64,000 bases of DNA from Kryptolebias marmoratus (lineage: Eukaryota > Chordata > Actinopteri > Cyprinodontiformes > Rivulidae): contig NC_051449.1 in the NCBI RefSeq assembly GCF_001649575.2, positions 21,093,774 through 21,157,773 on the forward strand, written 5' to 3'. How positions within the stretch are numbered: the first letter of the stretch is position 1; each line of letters starts with the position of its first letter. The notes beneath the pieces were generated by a model. The model was not told where the DNA came from, did no database searches, and saw nothing but the letters and a program-made list of their open reading frames with translations. Shown here piece after piece: positions 1 to 12,000 of the stretch. Both the position numbers and the translations under genes were made by a program.

Positions 1-3000
1 ACTTTGAGAATTGGGGAGGTTTTAAGGGCAACAAACAACGCATTACTTCTGTTTTTTTTGGGTACCCAGTTATATCTTAAAGCTTAAACTATAACTCCAA
101 ACTTGCTGGAAAACAGAATCCCATTAGAGCGCTCAAATCAAAGTGCTTCTGCTCTGGTTTGTGCTTTGTGTATAAAGTCAAACCTTCTTTCGTGACAGCT
201 GACAGTGAAAACCTTCACGCTGCTGCACTAAGAGAAATGGTTTGAAGTGAAAACACGGCAGTCTTCGTCCTCCTTCCAGTTCCAGTACCTACACGGCTCA
301 CGGGGCGCGTTCTGTACCACCTGGATACAAAACTTCATTTTATTTTGTGCGTGTATTTCTGCCTCTGGTCCAGTCTGAGCCCTCCCCGCTGGCCTCATCT
401 CTGAAGGCTGTTGTTGGGTTCTCGTCTTATCAGTGACTACAAGGCTAGACGGAGGTCCAGAGTCACTGGTTTGCAGAGAAGCAGTGGCTGTAAAAAGTGT
501 CACATTCTGGTCAGATGTGACATCAGGCCCCAAAATTTCGCCGGCGGGTTATTTTAGCACACAGCCGGGTCATAGATCTGCTTTTGGGCTGTTTTTCTTG
601 CTAAACCAGAGTCTGCGTGGCTGTTGTTTCCCTTACTTAGCCTCATTAGCTTGAAGAGGGGGGAAAAAAAGATCCTCCTTGTGTGTTTCTGACAGGTCAT
701 TCTGCGTTTCCCTCCGTTTGCCCTTTTTCGGTTCTGTTCGGCAGGGGGTTTATGAAGGGGAACTTCACGTTTTTGCCAGTTGCTGTTTACAAAGAGCAGC
801 TTTCATGAATGGATATTGACATGTTGAGTTTGGGAGTCACAAAGAGAACCATTGAGGGGGCGAGCGTTTGCTAAAAACAGGGAACGACGACTCGGGTTCC
901 TGCCCCGTTCACGAAGAGGACTTGGAGTCATCTGATTCTGTTGATTTCAGCTGACAGCAGATTCTTACAGAGCTCTCTAAGTTCCAGCTGAGGGAGTAAG
1001 AAAAAAAAAAGAGAGAGGGGGGGGGGTTCTGTGGAGGTGTGCGCCTGCCATACGTGTGCATGTGTGGAGTTTTCGCTCTGATGCCTGTAAAGTGATATTA
1101 AGCAGAGCCAGAGGAGGGAGGGAAAGTGTTTAGTCATGAGGTAATGTGACAAAGGCAGTTTGTGCCAGAGATTTCTAGGAAAAGGAGCTTTGGCTGCTAA
1201 AATATTCACACACATGCTTCATTTCCCCATGTGTGTGTGTGTGCGTGCGCGCGCGTCAGTGTGAGTCTGTGGGGGTCGACGGGGAAGGAAGGGGGGGGTT
1301 TCCTATCCCGTCTCCAACATACATCGCCTGACATGGAACACGGTGTCCTCGTAACGAAAACAGAACGTCTTAAATGTCACAAAACGACAACATTTTCTTC
1401 CATTTCCCCCACAAAAGATCGAATGAAACTTACAAGACCCTTTTCTCCTGTGCTCACTCATAAAAATTACCCTGCTGTGAACAGTGTGTATATATGTATT
1501 TATTTTTTTTCTTATCCAAGTGTTACATTTAAAGGTCCCTCATCAGGTAAAAAGTTTCCAGTTTTTGACACCACTTGCAAAGTGTCAAACTTTTCCCTCC
1601 CTCATTATGTTATCCACAGCGAAGCTTTCAGACTGACGCTTGCATCAAATGACTTAAAGTAGCACGTTTACCATCTGAGAGTCATTAGACACTTTTTTTA
1701 TTGATTTTTTTAAAGACAGCCTGTTAAGCTGGAGAGCAGCCTGCTCTTGTTAAGTGGCCAGAGGGAGGAGACTTGTAAAGTTTATGTAGTTGTCCCCACC
1801 TTTTAAACGTAAAGGTTTCTGTTAAGATGAAAGCTCGCTTTTCTAGTTCTCTTTGCTTTACATTCCCAAGTGTCGTGCCAAAGCCTTAAAGGAATATTTC
1901 AGCCATTGTAAAGTGGAGTTGTATCGGTATCTTACTTGTTGCAGGGAGCTCTTTTGAATGACCTCAGTTTGGAGAAATGGCTAATGGCTAGTCTGAGCGC
2001 AGCTAAGACCAAAGTGGATTGCTGCCGTCTTTAAACGACTTAAACATTTACGTTCGTTTCACATTAGTTTAGATGGAATGCTGTGGTTATTTGCAACCCC
2101 AAGCAGCAGCAGCAGTGGCAGCTAGCTGTAACACTTCTGGTGCAACCTGTCGACACTTCTGCAACAAAAAACAAGTAATGTGAAACTTTCAGCTGCTTTT
2201 CACGAACGAGGCAAGAACCTGAGTTTTCACAGTCACCTCTCGGTGGTTTTATTTTTCTTTTTTCTGTTTTGGTAAGTCTCAAAGGCACCATGTTATTTGC
2301 TAATATTTGCATCCTTTTTTTTCTATAAAATATTAGCATTTCTTTGAACAATCGTGAAAATTACATGGTGGTTATCATTATAAAATGGCAAAGTGGATCC
2401 ATTTGGGTAAGCCATTACTAACCCAACAATCCTCTCTCAGAAGACCAGCATCAAAAGCAGATTTTTCCAATCTTAAAATGATTCCAATCTCAATAATGTT
2501 ATGGTGGTTCATACGAACGCCAATATTTCCTTTTACACTGTTGTCAGTTTTGCATTACCTGGTGATTTTTGCTATAAATGTAATGAAATTCCTGTAGAAA
2601 ATGACCTCGGGTTGCGCCAAAGGTGCTACAGCTAGCTGCTGCTGTTATTCAGGGTTGCAAAGAAGCTCGGCGTTCTGTGTAAGGAGCTGTGTTTTTGTGA
2701 AACTAGCAGCAGTGCAAAGGTTTCTGAAACGGTGTTCCCGTGAACTGCGATAAAGTTCTGAAGCCTGGAGTTGTTTTCAGGTGGCCGTGTTCGGACTAGC
2801 CGTTAGCTCATCAGTCCTGTCAGACATAAATCCTTCCTCCAAACTGAGGTCGTTCAGTAGCCATCTGCAGCAGGTGAGATGTTAACGTTTCCACAGAACC
2901 CCCCCACTTTAAAGTGGCCAAATTTGCCTTCATCTCGAGGTGAACTGCAGTGTTAAAGGAGCATTTCCAGCATCATTTGAGTGTTTTCCCTGTTTCAGCT

Positions 3001-3046
3001 CTTCACTGTGTCTCTCTTCTCTCTTCCTCGGACGCGGTTTCCACAG
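1..3046. other. Intronic sequence upstream of the first visible tsc22d2 exon
   Basis: No convincing coding exon is visible in these 3 kb. Open frames are short, lack paired splice sites and resemble no family I know. The stretch should be intron of tsc22d2, because the exon at 3047 needs two codon bases from an exon further upstream and family members have a very large first exon. It contains purine and G-rich low-complexity sequence near 1000-1030, a GT/GC dinucleotide tract near 1231-1257 and one foldback element from about 1885. Confidence 0.6.
1885..2930. repeat. Foldback (long inverted-repeat) MITE-like element, copy A
   Basis: The left part (1885-2165) runs through TTAAAGGAATATT, then ATCTTACTTGTTGCAGGGAG and CCTCAGTTTGGAGAAATGGC, to CAGCTAGCTGTAACACTTC. 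The right part (2615-2930) carries the reverse complement in mirrored order: GTGCTACAGCTAGCTGC, TCCAAACTGAGG, GCAGCAGGTGAGAT. The arms are about 280 bp around a 450 bp centre with no transposase. The same family recurs at 11115-12076 and as pieces at 24160, 28785, 51180 and 55545. The superfamily is not assigned. Confidence 0.75.
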
Positions 3047-6000
3047 GAACCCCTCCACGGCTTTCTACCAGGCCTTCCAGTCTGGAAGCAGATTAAGGGA
3101 CTCAAAGGTCCGCACTGATAGGTACAGTACTCTGCTGGATTGGACCGGGGCAGCCTGCGAGTGTAACAGCGTGTGTGCAGTGTTCAGTAGCAGCGAGCTT
3201 TGCTTTCTACTCATGCATGGGTTGAGTGCGAGCCTGGCAACAAGCGCAGGATTGACTGACAGAGGTCTTAGTGAGATAAACCCCTCTCTTAAGCCTCTTT
3301 GATGCTTTTAGTGACAGTATTATTACTTAAAATCTGTTTTTGTTTGCTGTCTGGGCATGACTGTGTTAAGCTAAATTACCATTTTTGCAGCCTTGTGTAC
3401 CAAACTCATCGTTGCAATCTTTAGTTTTAAAAACGAACAGCAGAAAAGAGTAATAGAGCAAGAAACACAAGCGCTCAGACACTTTATCAGATTATAAAGA
3501 GTTTCAGTCAGTCATTATAGGTAAATTTCACCATCTTGGCTCTGAATGTGTCAAATCATGAGCCGAAGCTTCTTCAAAATGTGTAACTTTGTCCCAAAGT
3601 GAGTCCTAGAAAGCTCGTAAGTTAGCACAAGGACAAGAAGGCAGCAGAGGCAGAAAGTGGTTTGTGTGTTTTGCTCTTGTTGTGAAGATGGCAGATCTAA
3701 CCTGTTCCCCTCATGGCTCAGATCTTTAACTGATGAAGACTTTACTGAGGTGCTTGGGTCTGCAGTCTTCATTTTTTGGGCAGCTTCTTGCAAATCTGAC
3801 CTAAAACCAGCTGGGTTTTTGCCTCTGCACTAATTATAGACCAACTCTGTTAGAAGCATTTATCGGGGAGAGACCCAATCTATGCTGGCATGTTGCTCCT
3901 CCGGTAAGTTGATCAGTTTCTCTCTCCACACAGGGCAGAGGTCGCTCTGCCCACATCTCCCCGAATATAAAAGGAACGATCGAGTACAAGCTGGTGAGTT
4001 AGCTGCTGTCGTTCCGTTTCTCTGCCGGTCGCTCTGCACCGTCTCGATCTTCCTCCGGCCAACAAGCAGGTCTGCAGTCAGTGGGGACTCCCCCAGCAGC
4101 AAGTTCAGCATATTTATAGAAATCCATTTATCGAATGAACGGAATGGATGTAGGGTCACGTCATTGTAGCCCAGGGGTCTGCGACCTTTACAGCCATTTC
4201 TGCCCTTTCGCTCGCTCAATAACACTTATCCAGAGGCACAAATATGCTTGAAGCTTTATATAAAGATAACTCACTAAATGTTTTTAAAATCTTACATATA
4301 AAAGTTACTGCTTATTACATCATAAAAGTTGTAATAAGTTGACATTTATTGGCAGTTTTCCACGTTAGGACAAAAAAAGACACTAAACTCATCAAATTTA
4401 AACACAACTATGTAATCATGTCTGTAAATGTGTTAAATTATTAATAAAAGAAATTATATAGAAATAATAAAGCCCGTAGTTGCATTATAATAAACTAAGA
4501 GAAATTAGGCCAGTTTGTTGGGCAATCATGATTAAATAAATTTTTCCTTTTTAATTCTTATTGTTACAACAATGACTTGCCAAAACCTCTCATTTCAGTA
4601 ACTTGTAGTTTAATATTTTATGTGTGGAAAAACTGCATTTTAGTTTATTTTCCCTCATCAACTTGCTTTAAATGTGTAGGGATAAAAATCACAGCGCGTG
4701 GCTTGAAGTTGGAATGGAAGCCTAACGAGCTGGTTAAGTTTTAATTGCTTAAAATAGATTTTCTGGTAATTATAAATATCCATGTGAGTTTTGGTCAAAG
4801 CTCTAAAGAGCTGCACGTCACAGACCCTTACCCTGGCCTTTTTAGGACGGTTTTAATGGCATTACTAAGTAAAAATACAGTTTCACCACCGTTTTTTCAA
4901 ATTTTTTTGTTTTGTTTTCTTGAGGAATGAACTGCTAGAGTGGGAAATTATTCGAACAGCTTGAGTGTTAAGCATCAGGCAGCTTTATTGTAGATCTAAG
5001 AGGCTGAGGCGTGTGAGTTCGAGTTTAGGATTGAGCCCCGCCTCCTTGCTGTTGTTCACGTGGAATCGATTTTATTCATCGTCGTATTCCCCAAAACCTG
5101 CGAGAGCACGTACCCCTGCAAACGGCGTGGAATGTGAGCGGTGCAGGAATTTACTTCAAACTTTCTTGCGATGCCCTTTTTTACAAGCACGAAAAACAAA
5201 AGAAAAAAGAAGTGCACGAAACCATATGTGAGTGAAAGGAAATGAAACTGCTTTTAGAGGAATATACAGTTGACGCACCATCAGGGGCCTCTGAGGAACT
5301 GCACAAACACCAAAATAATCAGTCCTCGTCCTGCTTCAGCTACTTTGGTTTAAATGCAAATCAGTAGCTGTGTTAAGTTTCTAAACTGCACGCCGTGTGC
5401 GGCGTGGGCGGAGTTCCCTCTCAGCGGAGGGGAACGTTGCACGCCGGCACACTCTGACCCGCTGTAAGCCTCGCCTCTCTCTGCGTTTGCCTTTTGGTGG
5501 TGGTAACACTTGTTCGGCCAATTCCGTTTCCGTCTCCATAGAAGCGAGGATAACTAAGGATTTGGTTGGTAGATCCTGGGTGGTGTTGACCAATAACCAG
5601 CCAGTTTTCCTCGGCTGAGGAAACCAGATGAAGTCATGGAAAAAGGTCGTAAAAGTGAAATGCAGAAACAGGTACTGACTTCACCTTTCCAACGGGTCCC
5701 TTCTTAACAGTGTTTTGTTGACTCAGAAATGGATTTTCATGGAGATCCTCCGCTGTTCGAATCAGACCAGATGGTCGGCTTTATAACTTTTTATAGATGA
5801 CTAACACACACACACCCCGAACAACTAGTTCAGAGGAAAACCGTGTCACATGCATCAAATAGGATCTGTGTTAAAGTTCTCACGTCATACGAGCTACAGC
5901 TACTGATTGGAGAAACAAACAACCTCTCCACAGACGCATGGCTCAACACAGGAGAGCCACCTCTTCGGGACAGGACTCAGCTGTCCACCTACACCTCAAG

Positions 6001-9000
6001 GATAAGGGACACTCCTTTGAGGACCAAAATGTTCATATTTTGGACCGAGNNNNNNNNNNNNNNNNNNNNNNNNNNNNNNNNNNNNNNNNNNNNNNNNNNN
6101 NNNNNNNNNNNNNNNNNNNNNNNNNNNNNNNNNNNNNNNNNNNNNNNNNNNNNNNNNNNNNNNNNNNNNNNNNNNNNNNNNNNNNNNNNNNNNNNNNNNN
6201 NNNNNNNNNNNNNNNNNNNNNNNNNNNNNNNNNNNNNNNNNNNNNNNNNNNNNNNNNNNNNNNNNNATTTGCAAGCAATCCAGCTTACATCACATCTCAG
6301 CTTTAAAAGCTCAACTCCACACTCTCTATTTCTGAATTGAGAAAGCTCCTCGGATGAGAAGCAAAACGTCTTCAGCTACAGAATAGAAGTCCAGTTGTTT
6401 TTGTTTTTTAACTTTTTTTGAATTTACCATGGCCTGGATGACTGAGAATCTACACCAGCATACAGCTACTGACTGTTTTTCCTCATACTGAGTAATCTAT
6501 AGAATGAGTATTAGGACATAAATGTGCTGTCACTGGTTCCCGACCTTTCAGTTCCTGGAAACCCCTGAATGGTACCTCCAGTTAAAGAACTACAGACTCT
6601 CGTACACACGAGTATGCCAGCGCACCACGAAAGATCAATTCAGTTATTTATTTACTAGAAATCCTTTCAACGTTTTTTTTTTCTTCTTTTCCAGTCAGCT
6701 GGATCTTGCCTACCTTTGTCCAAGGATGAAGTGTTAGTCTGTTACAGCTCGTGTGTTTGTTGTTACGAGTCTCACTCATTGTAGTGTGAAGCATAAACAA
6801 GTAAACTGGACTTTCTGCTACTATTGTAGCCGCTATACAACAGATTTTCCTTTATTTTTCCTTTTTCTCTGTATGTACCTTTTTATTGAACAAAGTCTAA
6901 CAATAATTGCTTAACTTACACATATATTTAACGACCCTCAGAAGAACCTGTACACTTAAAAACAGCATATAAACGAGCAGCAGCTGCAGCTTCCTTTCTT
7001 CGACCTGCTAATTAAGTACTTGCAGGATTGTCGATTTTTATGTAAACGTGGCCAATATTGTCAGAGCAATCGGTCCATCTTTCATCGGAATCCTTTTTTT
7101 TCCCCCTGTGTCTGATTGTTAGCAACAACATGCTGCTGCTTCACATTAACACACAGAGGATGCTGTTTACAGAGAGCATTGATGCCTGCTTGGTTGTCAT
7201 TTTAGCACTTCCTCTTTACATTCGCTGATCTGTACCGTAGAATTACTGCTGGGGAGGGGAGGGCAGGGGAGGGGAAGTGGCAGTGAAATAGCTGAATGTT
7301 TGCCTTCAGTTCAGAAGTACCCGTGCCTCCTCGCTGGCTGCATCGCCTCGGACGCATCAGGTGCCGCCCGCCGGGAGTGGGCTCATCTGAGAAACGAGCA
7401 GTGGACCGTTTTATTGTTACTTTAAGGCAGCCCGCTGCTCGTAAACGCGCCGGCATTTCTGTCAGAGGCGAGGGAAGCACGACAACCATTCGACGAGCCG
7501 CCGGGTTGCTCCTTACGCCCCGCTCCCTGATGGCGCGGATGCGTTTCTGCCTCTAATGGCGGTTTTATTGGCGTTCCTAGCCTACAACTGGAGCCCGTGC
7601 GCAGAGCTCGTAAATGTCAGTCTTGTTGACGTGACAGGCGAAGTTTACAGAAGTGTCTGTTGCACAATCGGGTGGCAGAGTAAGTCGAAACCATCGTTGG
7701 CGTTTTGTTTCATTTCAGCGGCTCGACTGTGCACACGTCGGGGCTCGTCGTGTTTGCTTTGTAGTGCTGAAAGTACTGAGGAGGGGGCTTTTCTGGGCAT
7801 TCAGCAGAGTTTGTTGACCGTTCAAACTAGTTGAATCTAGAAGCTTAAAAGCGCTCACTTGTGTCAGGAGTGTTGCTCTAAGTAAAGCTCACAAATTTTG
7901 CTCAGTCATGTTGCGGTTTCCAAAGGACCCCCCCCCCCCTCCTTTCCACCTGTGCCAGTTGTTCCTGGAAGTCCCACTTTGAGTACCAGATGGTGTCCTA
8001 ATATGGGTTAGACTTGATTGTTGTTTCTGCTCGCTTCAGTGGGACTGGTGCGTTTGCAGCTGAAGTCACGAGGCCAAAGTGTCCCGATTTAACAGAATAA
8101 TCTGCATCTGTGGCTCCGGGAAGCAGGGCTACAGTTCACCCTCCTAACGCTGGCTCGGGTCGCTGCGAGTCTTTGAACGGTTATTGTGTTACCCATGTTT
8201 TCCCGTCTCCATAGCTACAGATCCACGGCAGGCCCGTCACATGTCCCTCTGACAGCACACACAAGGGCTTCGAGTTTTTCCTCCTCTTCCAGTCCCTGAT
8301 GTGATTACAGGAGTTTGGCTCCACCTCTGAAACTGGCTGCAGGAGAACCTCCAAGCTTCACCTCGTCTGCTTTAAAAGAAGTGAGGCTGGTAAATGATGG
8401 TGGACGAGCAACTACAACGCTGTGTCACTTTTAAGCTTAAATGGTTCGAGTCCGTCATAAATGCTTTGAGATTAGTTATATTACCAGAAGGAGAACTTTC
8501 AAATCAGTTTTTCTTTAGAAATCAAGGCGGTTCTTCAGACATTAATTTTTCTTTTAGTGGCAAATATGTATTTTTTAATTTAACAATTGTTTAACCTAAA
8601 TAAATGTATATTTAATAACCATTAGACAAACTAATGTGGGCTACAATAAGCTGGTTTTAGCAGCTGCTGCTCAGTCTTCATCTCCTCACTTGACAATAAA
8701 GTTGCCAATATTGGCCGATTTTAAAATCAATTGTCCAACTAATCTGTAGGACATTGAGAGTTGTCCCTCAGCCCCTCCTGTGTGTCCTCTCTGTGTCATG
8801 TTGGACAGTGAACCTTCTGTCCAGACTGACGTCCTCAGCTCTGTGGACAGGATTTCATTGAGGATGTCTCCATTTTTTGCACCATTCAGCTTTTCCCTCA
8901 ACCGCTGACCAGTCTTCCAAGCCCTGCTGCTAAAAGCCCTCCCTCACAGCATGATGCTGCCACCACCATGCATCTCTGTTGGGATGGTGCTGGGCAGGTG

Positions 9001-12000
9001 AAGAGGATCTTGTTCCTCATAGTTTGAGTTTCCTTCGAGCAGCTTTGAGGTGTTTTTTTTCTCTGAGAAGCTTCACCACACAGGATCTGTGAAGCTTGGC
9101 CCGTGTCACCATCAGGTTTTTGTCCCCTCTCTCATTAAGCCTCTTCTTCCTCAATTGCTTAGTTCGGCTGGGCGACTACTGAGCCAAACTTCTTTTATTT
9201 CAGAATGATGGCACCACTGTGCCCCCCCCCCCACACACACACACACACACACACACACGGAGGCAGTCCATCTTTAAGTTTGAAAGTAAAGCTGATCAGA
9301 ACCACTGAGGTGTTAATGAGCTGCGAAGTTTCTGAAAGTGGGACAAAAACACAGCTCCTTGTGGCCCTCTAGTGGACAAAGTCTTAACAACACGCTCCTG
9401 TTACTTCCTCACTGCTGATAATCAGATGGTTTAAAAATGGTTAATATCATAGTGGGCAGCCTTTGATGCTGCAAGAAATCATTCATGTTCTAGTCCCACT
9501 TGGTTCTGTTCAGGTCAGGGGGACTAGCTGCCAGCAGGTTTGGTGGGGGGACATGGAGACAACCAACCATGTACACGTCCACACCTAAGGACAATTTAGA
9601 ATCTCCAGTTGACCTAACTCGTGTGTTTTGGGGCTGTGGGAGGAAACGGAGTAACTACGCTGACAACGTTGTGTCAGAAACGACTTTGCCTCGCTGTGAT
9701 TTTTGGACCTGACCCGTGTTAGTCTTTTCATGTAAGTCGTGCTAAAAAGAGCGTAATGACCGACCCTGTGGACAGTTTGGTTCTCTCCTGTTTTCTGGAA
9801 GTGAATGGCCGGTGAAGGACCTATCTCACTGGGCTGCGACTAATTGGCAAACTGTTTCCATGAGGGATATGCCAGAGTGCCGTGGGACTTCCTCTGGGTT
9901 CTCGGCTTCCTCGCGTGAGTCGCGGAGGCGTGTAGCCCCGTCGCTTCAGTGCAACTACTTTTCTCCCAGGTGTCTCCAAAAAATAACTGAGGCAGTAGTC
10001 CAGGTCTTTAAAAAACAACAACAACACCAAATTATAAATATTTGTTAAGAAAAACTGGTCCAGATCAGCCTGCAGCCTGTCTTCATTTCTAAAACCTAAC
10101 AAGAAAAGAATACTTGGACGTTTGCTTCTGTCTGCGCTTTAAATTGTCACAAAAATGGGCCATAACAGCGTCATTGTACAGTTTAGTGGCCAAGAAGGGC
10201 AGATTTACAAGCCGTGTATTCAGAAATAACCAGGGATTTTTTTCCAAAATGCAGACACACGACTTGTGTCAGCTTCGTGAGACTGCAGCTGAAAAATAAC
10301 ATCTTTTTCACTAACTTGTCTCCTGACAGTGGCAGCTCAGTGAAATGGGGCCTTTAGAGCTGTGTGGAGTTTACATATTGTCTCTGTTCGGATACTCCGA
10401 TTTCCTCAACAGGTTAGATTAATTTGAGATTCTTAGTTTTCCAGGGCGTACCCCCCCGGTCTTTTCCCATGATTACGGAGACCTGGACCCGCTGCCTGCG
10501 ACCCTAAACAGGATGAAGTGCTTATAGAAAATGGATGTTTTGAGTAAAATCACACGTAAATGAAACCCAGCATTTTCTTAATGGTTCTTAAGACACGTGA
10601 AAATAAGATGCTGCCACTTTGTTTTTTACAAACCACTGTCCATGTTTCCAGCTGAAATAAACTCAAACGTTTCTTTGCCGGGCTGTTGAAGTCGGTGCTG
10701 GCAGAACCAAACCAAAGATGAAGCTTTAAAGAGACTTTAAAAAAAAAAAAAAATACTCCTAAATGCAAGAATTTTCTCCAACCAAGAACTGATTTCTGAA
10801 TTTCTTGGCACAAGTGTCAGCGAACAGGCAGCGTGTTGAAGACCAGAGAGTGTGTGCTGAGTTTGAATTTGTCGAGTTGAAATGTTCTCCTGGGGAAAAA
10901 TAAAGAAATTCTCCAAATAACAAGTGAAGCAGGTCTTAAAACTAAGCTGCTTTCTTCTTTGTGTTCCCTGCAGTGCCTCTGGAGCCAACATAGTTGCCAT
11001 TGATAATAAAATCGAACAGGCAATGGTGAGTAGTCTGTTTACTTCCTTCTCATTTTTCTTTGTTGAACCATGAAAGGTGTCAAGTGACGTGAACAGATGG
11101 GGACACTGACATGATTAAAGGAATCTCCTGGCCATTTTGAAGTGTGTTTCTGTGGGAAACATTTACAAACACTAAATATCCTACCTGTTGTAGCTTTTTA
11201 AAACAACCTCAGTTTGGAGAAATAGAAATAGAAATAACAGCTAGTCCAGCTAGGACTCATCCTAAAATGACTCCAGTCTTTAAAACATTTTCAGAGACCT
11301 CCTCGTGATTATTTACAGAAAATTTTGGGGGTCATTTGTGAGAGCAGATGGCAGCAGCGAGCTGTAACACTTCCTGTGCAGCTTAGGGGACTTTCTAATA
11401 TTAGGTCAAAATAATTCTGCTGGAATATCCATTTAATGCATTACGGACTTCAGTGTAAAGGTTTCAGTAATGTTTTATGAGACACTGAAGTTTAGTAGGA
11501 GGAAGCTGTTTTAAGATGAAAGCAGTTGACTTTTTAACAGGGCTCAATGTTCTGTTTGTTTACACGATGGGGGCGGGACTTAAAGCTTGTAGTTCTGGTT
11601 TCAACTTCCAGGTTCTCTTTGGATGTCTAGATTTCTCCTGTATGGTGGATGGAATTGACTGACTAATAAGTTTGTCCACTTCCAAAGCATATTTAGTTGT
11701 TTTTGTAAAGCACTCCAGTTTTCTGAAGTTCACTACAGTTCATGTAGATTCTGACATTAAAAGAAGAAAAAATAAAATTCCTCCCAGAAGTGCTACAGCT
11801 AGCTCCTTCTCTTATTTGCACAATTATGTAAATAATCGTGCAACGTAAAATTTACTTCAATGTTAGTTTTTAATGTTGGCTCTTGCACAAAGTGATATAT
11901 AATTGTGGAGCTTAAAGTCATTTTAAGACGGCAGCAGTCCGCTTTGGTCTTGGCTGCGTTCAGATTAGCTGTTAGCTCATCGATCGGGTCAGAATTAAAC

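Larger units (their letters stand above)
3122..10973 (+). other. tsc22d2 intron with repeats and a CpG-rich block
   Basis: This 7.85 kb lies between two phase-compatible tsc22d2 exons. It contains a hAT-like piece at about 4171, a Penelope-like tail with an assembly gap at 5850-6470, a CpG-rich block at 7290-7690, a Tc1 relic at 8690-9210, SINE/LINE fragments at 9520-9655 and 10440-10545, and an unassigned repeat-like stretch at 9780-10030. I see no further coding exon. Confidence 0.6.
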
